Positions 8,951 to 17,612 of a DNA stretch of 64,000 nt are shown here, one piece after another (positions within the stretch are counted from its first letter, which is position 1; every line of letters begins with the position of its first letter). The notes below the pieces were generated by a model. That model was not told the DNA's origin, made no database searches, and saw only the letters and a program-made list of their open reading frames with translations. The DNA comes from Bacteroidota bacterium (GTDB taxonomy: Bacteria > Bacteroidota > Bacteroidia > NS11-12g > UBA9320), in the NCBI GenBank assembly GCA_013359235.1, contig JABWCE010000011.1, forward strand, positions 23,843 through 87,842, read 5' to 3'. The position numbers and the translations under genes are program-made.

Positions 8951-9004
8951 TTCCGTCAGGTACTGCCGTTGCTGTTCAGTTTAAAAAAATAAAACAGAAA
9001 ACGG
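8942..9004 (+). promoter_or_regulatory. Two mutually exclusive hairpins in the corA leader
   Basis: ACTGAATAG (8942-8950) can pair with CTGTTCAGT (8972-8980): nine pairs including one G-T. Alternatively CCGTT (8966-8970) pairs with AACGG (9000-9004) and CTGTT (8972-8976) with AACAG (8993-8997), making ten pairs around a small internal loop. The two structures share 8972-8976 and so cannot coexist. The second would hide the translation start region just before the ATG at 9009; the first leaves it free. The 5' arm of the first overlaps the end and stop of the leader frame, so a ribosome there would favour the second. A sharp T-tract terminator is not present. Confidence 0.4.
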
Positions 9005-9008
9005 TATT

Positions 9009-9938
9009 ATGATTACTTTTTACAAAAACAGCAGCAATGGTTTAATAAAAACTGAAGTTCGCGAACCCAAAAGTTGGATTATGATTGAATGTCCGACTGA
9101 ATCTGAAAAAAACTACTTGTTTAATGAACTTCAAATTCCACAGGCATTTTACAATGATATAGAAGATATTGACGAAAGACCTCGTATTGAAATTGAAGAC
9201 GGCTGGTATCTTATAATAATTCGTACACCTTTTAAAACAGGAGATGAAAAACTTCCTTATAACACTGCACCTTTAGGTTTGATATTTAAAGATGATATTT
9301 TTGTTTCTGTTTGTTTTCATAAAATTGAAGTTTTAGATGATTTTGTGGTTTATACCGAAAGAAAAAACATTAAAATAATTGATTCTTTTGATTTGGTTTT
9401 AAAATTACTTCTATCAACAAGCATCTGGTTTTTAAAACATTTAAAACAAATAAACCAACTTATTAAACATGCCGAAAACAACCTTGAAAAATCTATCAGA
9501 AACGAAGATTTGCAAATATTACTACAAATTGAAAAATGCCTTGTATATTTTATAACATCACTCAAAGGCAATGATATTTTGTTTCACAGACTAAAAAATA
9601 TTAAAAATATCAACGAAACCTTTGATTCAGAATTAGTAGAAGATGTTCAAATTGAAATAAGGCAGGCACAAGAAACAACAAATATTTACAGTGATATTCT
9701 AAGCGGTATGATGGATGCTTACGCCTCAGTAATTTCAAACAATTTGAATATTGTAATGAAGCGTCTTACTGCTATTTCTATTATACTTATGATACCTACA
9801 CTTATAGCGAGTTTATACGGAATGAATGTGCCAAATAATCTTGAAAACAATATGTTGGGATTTTGGTATGTACTCATTGGTTGCTTGGGATTTTCTACAA
9901 TTGGCGTTTTGCTTTTCAGAAAGAAAAACTTCTTCTGA
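9009..9938 (+). CDS. corA: CorA-family Mg2+/Co2+ transporter
   Basis: Pentameric inner-membrane channel of the CorA family that imports Mg2+ and often Co2+ or Ni2+. A cytoplasmic alpha/beta domain takes up about residues 1-150 and a long helical stalk follows. Two C-terminal membrane segments are visible (near residues 255-275 and 283-303). The pore signature YGMN directly follows the first, as GMN does in the family, with sequence LYGMNVPNN. The 309 residues are normal length. The charged C-terminal end (RKKNFF) is typical. Regulation may involve the leader peptide and hairpins at 8909-9004. It converges with porX. Confidence 0.92.
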   Translation: MITFYKNSSNGLIKTEVREPKSWIMIECPTESEKNYLFNELQIPQAFYNDIEDIDERPRIEIEDGWYLIIIRTPFKTGDEKLPYNTAPLGLIFKDDIFVSVCFHKIEVLDDFVVYTERKNIKIIDSFDLVLKLLLSTSIWFLKHLKQINQLIKHAENNLEKSIRNEDLQILLQIEKCLVYFITSLKGNDILFHRLKNIKNINETFDSELVEDVQIEIRQAQETTNIYSDILSGMMDAYASVISNNLNIVMKRLTAISIILMIPTLIASLYGMNVPNNLENNMLGFWYVLIGCLGFSTIGVLLFRKKNFF

Positions 9939-9975
9939 GCTGTTTCTAATTAAAAAATCAAAAAATAGTTTAAAT

Positions 9976-11529
9976 TTATTTTGATGCTAAAGTTATAAGC
10001 GGAACAAGCATTTCTTGTATTGAAATACCGCCATGTTGAAGTGTATTTTGATAATAATTTGAGTAATGGTTTAAGTTATTAGGATAAACAAAATATCCAT
10101 TTTCACGGGCAAATATAAAATTGCTGCTGAGGTGAATTTTTGGCAATCCGCCATCTTCGGGTTTTTGAATTTCGAACACTTCTTTTTTGTTGAATGATAA
10201 ATTTTTACCGGTTTTGTATCTCAAATTTGTAGTAGTGTTTTTGTCGCCAATTACTTTTATTGGTTCATCCACTTTTACCGAACCATGGTCGGTTGATATT
10301 ACAATTCTACCGCCCTTTTCGGCAATTTTTTTCATAGCTTCAAAAAGTGGCGAATGTTCAAACCATGAGTATGTAACACTTCTGTAAGCACGCTCATCTT
10401 CGGCAAGTTCTCTCATTATTTTATAATCTGTACGGGCATGGCTAAGGGCATCAATAAAATTATAAACAATTACATTCATGTCATTTTCCATAAGGTTAGG
10501 AATATTGTCAAGCATTTGCTTAGCCATATCAATATTTGTAATTTTTGTAAAACTTGTTTTTAGATTTTTTCTCAATCTCTGCATCAAATCACTAAAAAAA
10601 TCGGCTTCAAAATTATTTTTTCCTCCCTCATCTTCATCATTGCTCCATTTGCCTTGAAATCTTTTCTGAATATCAATAGGCATAAGCCCCGAAAAAATTG
10701 CATTTCGGCTGTATTGGGTTGTAGTTGGTAAAATAGATAAATACAATTCTTCCTTTTCTATTCTAAAATTTTCACTTAAAAGTGGAGCTATTGTTCTCCA
10801 TTGGTCAAACCTTAAATTATCTATTAAGATAAAAAAGAATGGTATTCCTTCTTTGTATTCCGGTAAAATTCCTCTTCTCATAAGCGTATGGCTCATTATT
10901 GGTGCATTCGCATTGTCGTAAGGCAAAAATTTTAAATAATTGCTTTCAACAAACTTGCAAAAACTACGGTTTGCATCTTGCAATTGAGTTCTAAAAATAT
11001 CTTCCATACCGGTTTCTTTACTCTTGTCAAAGTTCATTTCCCAGTAAACAAGTTTTTTGTAAAGATTTTTCCATTCTTCAAAGCTTAAGCTATCATTTAC
11101 AGCCATACCTATTTGCATAAATTCCTTTTGATAGTCGGAAGTGGTTTTGTCTTTTACAAGTTCTCTTTTATCTATTATTTTTTTTATACTCAACAAAACC
11201 TGATTAGGATTTAAAGGTTTTATAAGAAAATCATCAATTTTTGTACCTATTGCATCTTCCATTACACCTTCTTCTTCGCTTTTGGTAATCATTACCACCG
11301 GCAAATCGTTTTTTAATTCTTTTATAGTTTTTAGCACCTCAAGACCTGGAATTCCAGGCATATTTTCATCTAAAAACACCAAATCAAAATAGTTACTCTT
11401 CACCTCATCAAGTGCATCAAGTCCATTGTTTACGGTAGTAATGTTATAACCTTTATTTTCTAAAAAAATAATATGAGGCTTTAGTAGTTCTATTTCGTCA
11501 TCAGCCCAAAGTATTCGTTCGTTTGCCAT
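9976..11529 (-). CDS. porX: PorX: response regulator with PglZ phosphatase-like domain
   Basis: Regulator of T9SS genes in Bacteroidota; in Porphyromonas gingivalis it pairs with the histidine kinase PorY and the sigma factor SigP. Residues 1-120 are a receiver domain: acidic pair D10-D11, phospho-acceptor Asp54 in FLDENMPG, Thr82, and Lys104 in IKPL. The long C-terminal part is a PglZ/alkaline-phosphatase-like domain with a threonine cluster (PTTTQYSRNAIFSG, residues 268-281) at the active site, IDNLRFDQW (236-244), FIDALSHAR and STDHGSVKVDEP as metal-binding motifs. There is no DNA-binding helix-turn-helix. At 517 residues it matches PorX. PorY is not in the window. Confidence 0.93.
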   Translation of the reverse strand: MANERILWADDEIELLKPHIIFLENKGYNITTVNNGLDALDEVKSNYFDLVFLDENMPGIPGLEVLKTIKELKNDLPVVMITKSEEEGVMEDAIGTKIDDFLIKPLNPNQVLLSIKKIIDKRELVKDKTTSDYQKEFMQIGMAVNDSLSFEEWKNLYKKLVYWEMNFDKSKETGMEDIFRTQLQDANRSFCKFVESNYLKFLPYDNANAPIMSHTLMRRGILPEYKEGIPFFFILIDNLRFDQWRTIAPLLSENFRIEKEELYLSILPTTTQYSRNAIFSGLMPIDIQKRFQGKWSNDEDEGGKNNFEADFFSDLMQRLRKNLKTSFTKITNIDMAKQMLDNIPNLMENDMNVIVYNFIDALSHARTDYKIMRELAEDERAYRSVTYSWFEHSPLFEAMKKIAEKGGRIVISTDHGSVKVDEPIKVIGDKNTTTNLRYKTGKNLSFNKKEVFEIQKPEDGGLPKIHLSSNFIFARENGYFVYPNNLNHYSNYYQNTLQHGGISIQEMLVPLITLASK

Positions 11530-11710
11530 TTTTTATTTAACTATTTTTAATAAAATTATATTGTTTTGCTTTATACCGCAAAGTAACTTAAAATTTTTGC
11601 AATTTGATTTGTAGCCTGTCATTGTTTTTAATGATTTTATAGAAATTTAATTTTATTCGTATTTGATATTTTTTTTTAAATTTAATTTGCTGTTTACAAT
11701 TTAAAAAAAG

Positions 11711-12919
11711 TTGAACAAACTCAAAATTATAAATGACCCGGTTTATGGTTTTATAACAATACCATACGAAATTATTTTTGATTTAATTGAACATCAATTT
11801 TTTCAGCGTTTGAGAAGAATAAACCAACTGGGACTGGCACAACTTGTATATCCGGGTGCTATACATACAAGATTTAATCACGCTTTAGGGGCTTTAAATC
11901 TAATGATAAAAGCTCTAAATACACTTGAGCAAAAGGGAATTGAACTTACATCAGCCGAAAAAGAAGCAGCTTGTATAGCTATACTTCTGCACGATTTAGG
12001 ACATAGCCCGTTTTCACATGTTTTAGAGAAAAACCTTATTCCGAGTATTCATCACGAAAAAATTTCGCTTGAGTTGATGAATATTTTGAACAAACAATAC
12101 AATGGTAAATTATCACTTGCAATTGAAATTTTTAAAAACAGATATAAGAAAAAATTTTTACACCAACTTGTAAGTAGCCAACTTGATATGGACCGCCTTG
12201 ATTATCTTACAAGAGATTCGTTTTATACAGGTGTAAGTGAGGGAATTGTAGGAATTGACAGGATTATTAATATGTTGTCGGTTTATAAAAATGAACTTGT
12301 GGTAGAAGAAAAGGGCATTTACAGTATCGAAAAATTTATTGTTGCACGCCGTATAATGTATTGGCAGGTTTATTTGCATAAAACAACTATAGCTGCCGAC
12401 CAAATACTTACAAACATTATAAAAAGAGTGAAATTTTTGCTAAAAAGCCGAATTAAGCTTGAAATTTCGGGCGACCTGAAATTTTTTATGACCCTAAATG
12501 AGAAAACAAAAATTAACGAAGATATACTTTTAAAATTTGTTAAAACTGATGATATTGACTTGATGTACAACATAAAACAATGGCAAAATTCAAACGACTT
12601 TGTACTATCGTTTCTTTGCCGAGCTTTGGTAAACCGCCATCTTCCAAAAATTATAATTCAAAATAAATTGATTAAAAATGAAGAATTAGTAGAAAAAACT
12701 CAATTGCTTCAAAATAAATTTCCAGAATTAAAAATTTCGGAAATTGATTATTTAATAAATACCGGAGTTGTAAAAAATGAGGCATATACCTTTAAGGGAA
12801 CAATTAAAATACAATCAAAAAACGGCGAAATAAAAGAACTTACTAATGCTTCTGACAATTATAATCTAACGGCTCTTTCCGAAAAAGTAACAAAATACTT
12901 TTTGTGTTATTTTCAATAA
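11711..12919 (+). CDS. HD-domain phosphohydrolase, dNTPase-like
   Basis: Member of the HD superfamily related to deoxynucleotide triphosphohydrolases and SAMHD1-like proteins. Metal ligands are visible: His57 (RFNHALG), His94-Asp95 (LLHDLGHSPFSH) and an Asp in the DMDRLDYLTRDS region near residue 170. The N-terminal opening INDPVYGFITIPYE is characteristic of this subfamily. The substrate cannot be read from the sequence. It starts at TTG 11711; a variant box, TAATTTG, lies at 11683-11689. No membrane segment is visible. 402 residues is normal for the group. It lies alone between porX and the nuo operon. Confidence 0.85.
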   Translation: MNKLKIINDPVYGFITIPYEIIFDLIEHQFFQRLRRINQLGLAQLVYPGAIHTRFNHALGALNLMIKALNTLEQKGIELTSAEKEAACIAILLHDLGHSPFSHVLEKNLIPSIHHEKISLELMNILNKQYNGKLSLAIEIFKNRYKKKFLHQLVSSQLDMDRLDYLTRDSFYTGVSEGIVGIDRIINMLSVYKNELVVEEKGIYSIEKFIVARRIMYWQVYLHKTTIAADQILTNIIKRVKFLLKSRIKLEISGDLKFFMTLNEKTKINEDILLKFVKTDDIDLMYNIKQWQNSNDFVLSFLCRALVNRHLPKIIIQNKLIKNEELVEKTQLLQNKFPELKISEIDYLINTGVVKNEAYTFKGTIKIQSKNGEIKELTNASDNYNLTALSEKVTKYFLCYFQ

Positions 12920-13061
12920 ATAATGCAGAAAAAAGATTTGCAAAACCTTAGCAAAAAAAATTTTAAAAGATTTTTTTCTTTTTTATTAAATTAATATTTT
13001 GTCGGTAAAACATAAGAGAAATTAATTAATTTCGCCTCGTTTTTTTAAAAAAGAAAGCAAT

Positions 13062-13427
13062 ATGAACTTACCATCAGATTATTTACCTATTATAATCCAA
13101 TCAATAGTTGCATTGGGCTTTGTAGTATTTGTATTAATAGCAACTCACATACTTGGACCAAACAAAAAAACAAAAAATAAAGTTGAGAATTTTGAATGTG
13201 GTGTAGAATCTGAAGGCGATGCACGTTCGCCATTTTCAGTAAAATATTTTATGACAGCCATACTTTTTGTTTTGTTTGATGTAGAAATTATATTTTTCTA
13301 CCCTTATGCTGTTAATTTTAAAGAAATGGGGTTATATGGATTTCTTGCAGTGTTAATGTTCGTTGCATTTTTTATGATAGGTTTTTACTATGTTTACAAA
13401 AAAGGAGCATTAGAATGGGACAAATAG
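13062..13427 (+). CDS. nuoA: NADH-quinone oxidoreductase subunit A
   Basis: Small membrane subunit of complex I at the junction of the membrane and peripheral arms. Three membrane helices are visible in 121 residues. The family loop FECGVESEGDARSPFSVKYF is present between helices 1 and 2, including the conserved Cys. LFDVEIIFFYPYA is the second signature. It is the first gene of the 14-gene operon and overlaps nuoB by 13 bases. A degenerate box (TAATTTCG near 13027) lies upstream, but I am not confident in the promoter. Confidence 0.96.
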   Translation: MNLPSDYLPIIIQSIVALGFVVFVLIATHILGPNKKTKNKVENFECGVESEGDARSPFSVKYFMTAILFVLFDVEIIFFYPYAVNFKEMGLYGFLAVLMFVAFFMIGFYYVYKKGALEWDK

Positions 13428-13978
13428 AAAAAAGTAAAAATAAAATTAAAGTAGTAGCACCCCCACAAGGCTACCAAGGTGAAGGATTTTTTGCAACAAA
13501 GCTGAGCGAAGTAATCGGGCTTGCAAGAGCAAACTCAGTATGGCCCCTACCCTTTGCCACATCATGTTGCGGAATAGAGTTTATGGCTACTATGGCATCA
13601 AATTATGACCTTGCAAGATTTGGGATGGAAAGATTGAGTTTTTCGCCACGTCAATCAGATTTGCTAATGGTTATGGGAACTATTTCAAAAAAAATGGCAC
13701 CTGTTCTTAGACAAGTATATGAGCAAATGGCAGAGCCTAAATGGGTTTTGGCTATGGGAGCTTGTGCAAGCAGTGGAGGAATTTTTGATAGTTACAGTGT
13801 ACTGCAAGGAATTGATAAAGTAATACCGGTTGACGTTTATGTACCCGGTTGTCCTCCACGACCTGAGCAATTGATAGAAGGTGTAATGAAAATTCATGAA
13901 CTTGTAAAAACCGAAAGTCTTAGAAGACGATATACCAAAGAATATCAAAAATTACTCGAATCGTACAATATTTCATAA
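13415..13978 (+). CDS. nuoB: NADH-quinone oxidoreductase subunit B
   Basis: Peripheral-arm subunit holding the terminal [4Fe-4S] cluster N2, which reduces quinone. The ligands are visible: the vicinal cysteines in FATSCCGIEFM, one in MGACASSGG, and one in VPGCPPRPEQLIEG. The 187 residues are normal. The first 30 residues are a variable extension. The ATG lies 13 bases inside nuoA, with a GGAG sequence just upstream that may act as a weak ribosome binding site. Confidence 0.97.
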   Translation: MGQIEKSKNKIKVVAPPQGYQGEGFFATKLSEVIGLARANSVWPLPFATSCCGIEFMATMASNYDLARFGMERLSFSPRQSDLLMVMGTISKKMAPVLRQVYEQMAEPKWVLAMGACASSGGIFDSYSVLQGIDKVIPVDVYVPGCPPRPEQLIEGVMKIHELVKTESLRRRYTKEYQKLLESYNIS

Positions 13979-13985
13979 TTTAATA

Positions 13986-14540
13986 GTGGAAACAGAATTT
14001 TTGTTAAATTCAATAAATGATAAGTTTGAAGCAATTGTAAAAACTCATACAATTTCGCATGGCATACTTACGATAGAAACAGAAAGTACTCAAATAAAAG
14101 ATTTAATAAAATGGCTTAAAAAATCACCATCATTAAACTTTAACTTTTTGACGGATATATGTGCTGTGCAATATCCTGACCAAGGTGAAAGAGAATTTGC
14201 AGTTGTTTACCATTTGCACAATCTTAATGAAAATTTCAGATTGAGAATAAAAATATTTGTAGGTAGAAAAAACATGAATATTCCTTCAATAACTGATGTT
14301 TTTTCAGGAGCAAACTGGATGGAAAGAGAAACTTATGATTTTTTTGGTATCATATTCGAAGGTCATCCCGATTTACGCAGAATATTAAACCTCGACGATT
14401 TAGATTATTTCCCCATGAGAAAAGAATATAAACTTGAAGACGGTACAAGAACCGACAAAGACGATAGATTCTTTGGACGAAAAGGTAACGAAAAAGTAAC
14501 ATTTGACAATAAAAAAGCATTGGCAAGAGATAATGGATAA
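13986..14540 (+). CDS. nuoC: NADH-quinone oxidoreductase subunit C
   Basis: 30-kDa peripheral-arm subunit that packs against NuoD near the quinone site. The family signature ERETYDFFGIIFEGHPDLRR is present near residues 117-136. PMRKEYKL follows and is typical of the C-terminus. The start is GTG, seven bases after the end of nuoB. nuoC and nuoD are separate here, not fused as in enterobacteria, and overlap by eight bases. Confidence 0.95.
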   Translation: METEFLLNSINDKFEAIVKTHTISHGILTIETESTQIKDLIKWLKKSPSLNFNFLTDICAVQYPDQGEREFAVVYHLHNLNENFRLRIKIFVGRKNMNIPSITDVFSGANWMERETYDFFGIIFEGHPDLRRILNLDDLDYFPMRKEYKLEDGTRTDKDDRFFGRKGNEKVTFDNKKALARDNG

Positions 14541-15750
14541 CTTGCAAAAAAATATAACAGAAAATAAAGCGGTAGATAATTTTGACAATAAATTATCAAC
14601 CCTCAATCTCGGTCCTACACATCCAGCAACACACGGAATATTTCAAAACGTATTGAAAATGGATGGTGAAAGAATTCACTCTTCAGAACAAACATTAGGA
14701 TACATTCACAGAGCATTTGAAAAAATTGCCGAAAGAAGACCATATAACCAAATAAGACCATTAACAGACAGATTAAATTACTGTTCATCACCTATAAACA
14801 ATATAGGCTGGGATATGACCGTAGAAAAACTTATTGGAATAGAAATACCAAAAAGAGTTGATTATCTGAGGGTGATTATTATGGAACTTGCCCGTATAGC
14901 AGACCACCTTATTTGCAATAGCGTAATAGCTGTAGATACAGGTGCATTAACCGGTTTTACTTACGTATTTCAGGAAAGAGAAAGAATTTATGAAATATTT
15001 GAAGAAATATGCGGAGCAAGACTCACTACAAACATAGGCAGGATAGGAGGATTTGAGAGAGATTTTAATGAAACTGCCAATAAAAAACTAAAACTATTTT
15101 TAAAAGAGTTTCCAAAACGCTTCAAAGATTTTGAAACCTTATTGTGTAGAAATAGAATTTTTATGGATAGAATTATTAATGTTGGTCCTATAAGTGCTGA
15201 AAGAGCCTTAAATTACGGGTTTACAGGTCCAAACCTTAGAGCCGCAGGTATTGATTATGATGTTAGAGCAATGAATCCTTATTCATCTTATCAAGATTTT
15301 GAATTTAAAATACCCGTTGGCGAAAATGGCGATACTTTTGATAGATTTATGGTTAGGCAGGAAGAAATAAAACAAAGTTTAAGTATTATAAATCAAGCGA
15401 TGGACATGATGCCAGAAGGACCATATCATGCTGATGTCCCTGAATTTTATTTACCTCCCAAAACCGATGTTTACACAAAAATGGAAGCTCTGATTTATCA
15501 TTTTAAAATAATCATGGGCGAAACAAAAGTGCCCGAAGGCGAAGTTTACTTTTCGGTTGAAGGAGCAAATGGCGAATTAGGATATTATTTGATAAGTGAT
15601 GGAGGACGAAGCCCATACCGTCTGCATTTTCGCCGTCCTTGTTTTATTTACTATCAGGCTTTTTCAGAGATGATAAAAGGTGCATTGCTTAGCGATGCTA
15701 TTGTTACAATGAGCAGTATGAATGTAATAGCTGGTGAATTAGATGCATAA
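14533..15750 (+). CDS. nuoD: NADH-quinone oxidoreductase subunit D
   Basis: 49-kDa subunit that forms the quinone cavity with NuoB. GPTHPATHGIFQN near the N-terminus carries the cavity His residues. GRIGGFERDF and the end MSSMNVIAGELDA match the family. The frame is open from 14503, but the ATG at 14533 gives the normal N-terminus (MDNLQKN, 405 residues). It also makes an eight-base overlap with nuoC (ATGGATAA), the same arrangement as at nuoD/nuoE and nuoJ/nuoK. Confidence 0.95.
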   Translation: MDNLQKNITENKAVDNFDNKLSTLNLGPTHPATHGIFQNVLKMDGERIHSSEQTLGYIHRAFEKIAERRPYNQIRPLTDRLNYCSSPINNIGWDMTVEKLIGIEIPKRVDYLRVIIMELARIADHLICNSVIAVDTGALTGFTYVFQERERIYEIFEEICGARLTTNIGRIGGFERDFNETANKKLKLFLKEFPKRFKDFETLLCRNRIFMDRIINVGPISAERALNYGFTGPNLRAAGIDYDVRAMNPYSSYQDFEFKIPVGENGDTFDRFMVRQEEIKQSLSIINQAMDMMPEGPYHADVPEFYLPPKTDVYTKMEALIYHFKIIMGETKVPEGEVYFSVEGANGELGYYLISDGGRSPYRLHFRRPCFIYYQAFSEMIKGALLSDAIVTMSSMNVIAGELDA

Positions 15751-16258
15751 TATGGAAACAAGAGAAAAAATACAATTCAAGCCAGAAACTGTTGCAGAAA
15801 TAAACAGAATAATAAGCCAGTTTCCACAAGGAAAACAAAAAAGTGCCTTGCTTAGAATATTGCATATCGCACAACACGAGTTTGGCAATTGGCTAAGTGT
15901 AGAAGTAATGGATTATATAGCCGAATTTTTGAATATTAAACCAATAGAAGTTTACGAAGTTGCTTCGTTTTACAGCATGTACAATTTAAATCCTGTAGGA
16001 AAGGTAGTTTTAGAGGTGTGTCATACAGGACCTTGCTGCCTTGTAGGTGCCGAAAAAATGATAAAACACATCGAGCAAACATTAAATATTAAACCGGGAG
16101 AAACAACTTCCGATGGAATGTTTACATTAAAAACAGTAGAATGTTTAGGAGCTTGCGGTTATGGACCAATGTTGCAGATAGGAGAAGATTACCACGAAAA
16201 ACTTACAATTGAGAAACTTGATAATTTGTTAAATGTTATAAAAAACAAAAACAATTAG
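15743..16258 (+). CDS. nuoE: NADH-quinone oxidoreductase subunit E
   Basis: Thioredoxin-fold subunit with the [2Fe-2S] cluster N1a, part of the NADH-oxidising module with NuoF. The ligands are the Cx4C pair in VCHTGPCCLVGAE and the Cx3C pair in VECLGACGYGP. It is 171 residues long. The ATG at 15743 overlaps the nuoD stop by eight bases (ATGCATAA). A second ATG at 15752 would give a protein three residues shorter and cannot be excluded. Confidence 0.95.
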   Translation: MHNMETREKIQFKPETVAEINRIISQFPQGKQKSALLRILHIAQHEFGNWLSVEVMDYIAEFLNIKPIEVYEVASFYSMYNLNPVGKVVLEVCHTGPCCLVGAEKMIKHIEQTLNIKPGETTSDGMFTLKTVECLGACGYGPMLQIGEDYHEKLTIEKLDNLLNVIKNKNN

Positions 16259-16261
16259 AGT

Positions 16262-17605
16262 ATGGGAAGGAAAATTTTATTAGAAAAAACAGGGATTGAA
16301 AACATAAATACCTACGAAGTTTACAGACGCGAAGGAGGTTACTCTGCCGTAGAAAAAGCTTTGAAAAAAATGACCCCCGAAGAAGTTGTAGAAGAAGTAA
16401 AAAAATCAGGTTTGAGGGGAAGAGGCGGTGCAGGGTTTCCGGCAGGTATGAAATGGAGTTTTATAGCCAAACCCGAAGGTGTGCCGCGATATTTACTTTG
16501 CAATGCAGATGAATCTGAACCCGGAACTTTTAAAGACAGGTTTTTGATGGAAAAAATTCCACATTTACTTATCGAAGGGATGATTTTATCAAGCTATGCT
16601 TTAGGCTGCAACACCTCGTACATTTACATCAGAGGTGAGTATATGTGGATATTGCGAATTCTCGAAAAAGCACTTGAAGAAGCAAGGCAAAACGGCTGGC
16701 TCGGTAAAAATATTTTAAAAAGCGGATATGACCTTGAAATTTATGTAAGCCCCGGAGCCGGTGCATATATTTGCGGCGAAGAAACAGCATTGATTGAATC
16801 TCTCGAAGGTAAACGCGGAAATCCAAGAATGAAACCACCATTTCCTGCTGTAAAAGGATTATGGCAAAGCCCAACAGTAGTAAACAATGTAGAAACAATT
16901 TCGTCTGTTGTTTCTATCGTAAATAATGGAGGTGAACAATACGCATCAATAGGTCTTGGAAAAAGTACAGGTACAAAACTTATTTCGGCTTGCGGCAACA
17001 TAAGAAAACCCGGAGTTTACGAAATAGAATTGGGCATATCAGTCGAAGAATTTTTATACTCCGATGAATATTGTGGAGGTATAAATAATGGCAAACGTCT
17101 TAAAGCCTGCATACCCGGAGGCTCATCAGTTCCTATTTTGCCACACTACCTCGTTACCAAAACAGCAAATGGTGAACAAAGATTGATGACTTATGAATCT
17201 CTTGCTGATGGTGGGTTTGCAACAGGTTCAATGCTCGGTTCGGGCGGGTTTATTGTTTTTGACGAAGACCAGTGCATTGTGCGAAATACATGGAATTTTT
17301 CAAGGTTTTATCATCACGAAAGTTGTGGACAATGCAGCCCTTGCCGCGAAGGTACAGGATGGATGGATAAAGTTTTGAAAAGAATAGAATACGGAAAAGG
17401 AAACATGCATGATATTGACCTTTTGGTAAGTATTTCGAAAAATATTGAAGGAAATACAATTTGCCCTTTGGGCGATGCTGCAGCATGGCCGGTGGCTTCG
17501 GCAATAAGACATTTTCGCGAAGAATTTGAATGGCATATTAAAGAACCCGTTAAATGCCTTGAAACCAATTACGGATTAGTTAAAGAAACAGAATTAGAAG
17601 CTTAG
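16262..17605 (+). CDS. nuoF: NADH-quinone oxidoreductase subunit F
   Basis: 51-kDa subunit: binds NADH and FMN and carries the [4Fe-4S] cluster N3. GRGGAGFPAGMKW and NADESEPGTFKDR are the NADH/FMN motifs, and GAGAYICGEETALIESLEG is the second FMN signature. The N3 ligands are ESCGQCSPCREG plus the Cys in NTICPLGDAAAWP. The 447 residues match the family. It starts four bases after nuoE. Confidence 0.97.
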   Translation: MGRKILLEKTGIENINTYEVYRREGGYSAVEKALKKMTPEEVVEEVKKSGLRGRGGAGFPAGMKWSFIAKPEGVPRYLLCNADESEPGTFKDRFLMEKIPHLLIEGMILSSYALGCNTSYIYIRGEYMWILRILEKALEEARQNGWLGKNILKSGYDLEIYVSPGAGAYICGEETALIESLEGKRGNPRMKPPFPAVKGLWQSPTVVNNVETISSVVSIVNNGGEQYASIGLGKSTGTKLISACGNIRKPGVYEIELGISVEEFLYSDEYCGGINNGKRLKACIPGGSSVPILPHYLVTKTANGEQRLMTYESLADGGFATGSMLGSGGFIVFDEDQCIVRNTWNFSRFYHHESCGQCSPCREGTGWMDKVLKRIEYGKGNMHDIDLLVSISKNIEGNTICPLGDAAAWPVASAIRHFREEFEWHIKEPVKCLETNYGLVKETELEA

Positions 17606-17612
17606 AAAAATT

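Noticed and set aside
8942..8990. First corA hairpin as an intrinsic terminator
   Set aside because: The stem is followed by only three T residues and then an A run, so termination is unlikely.
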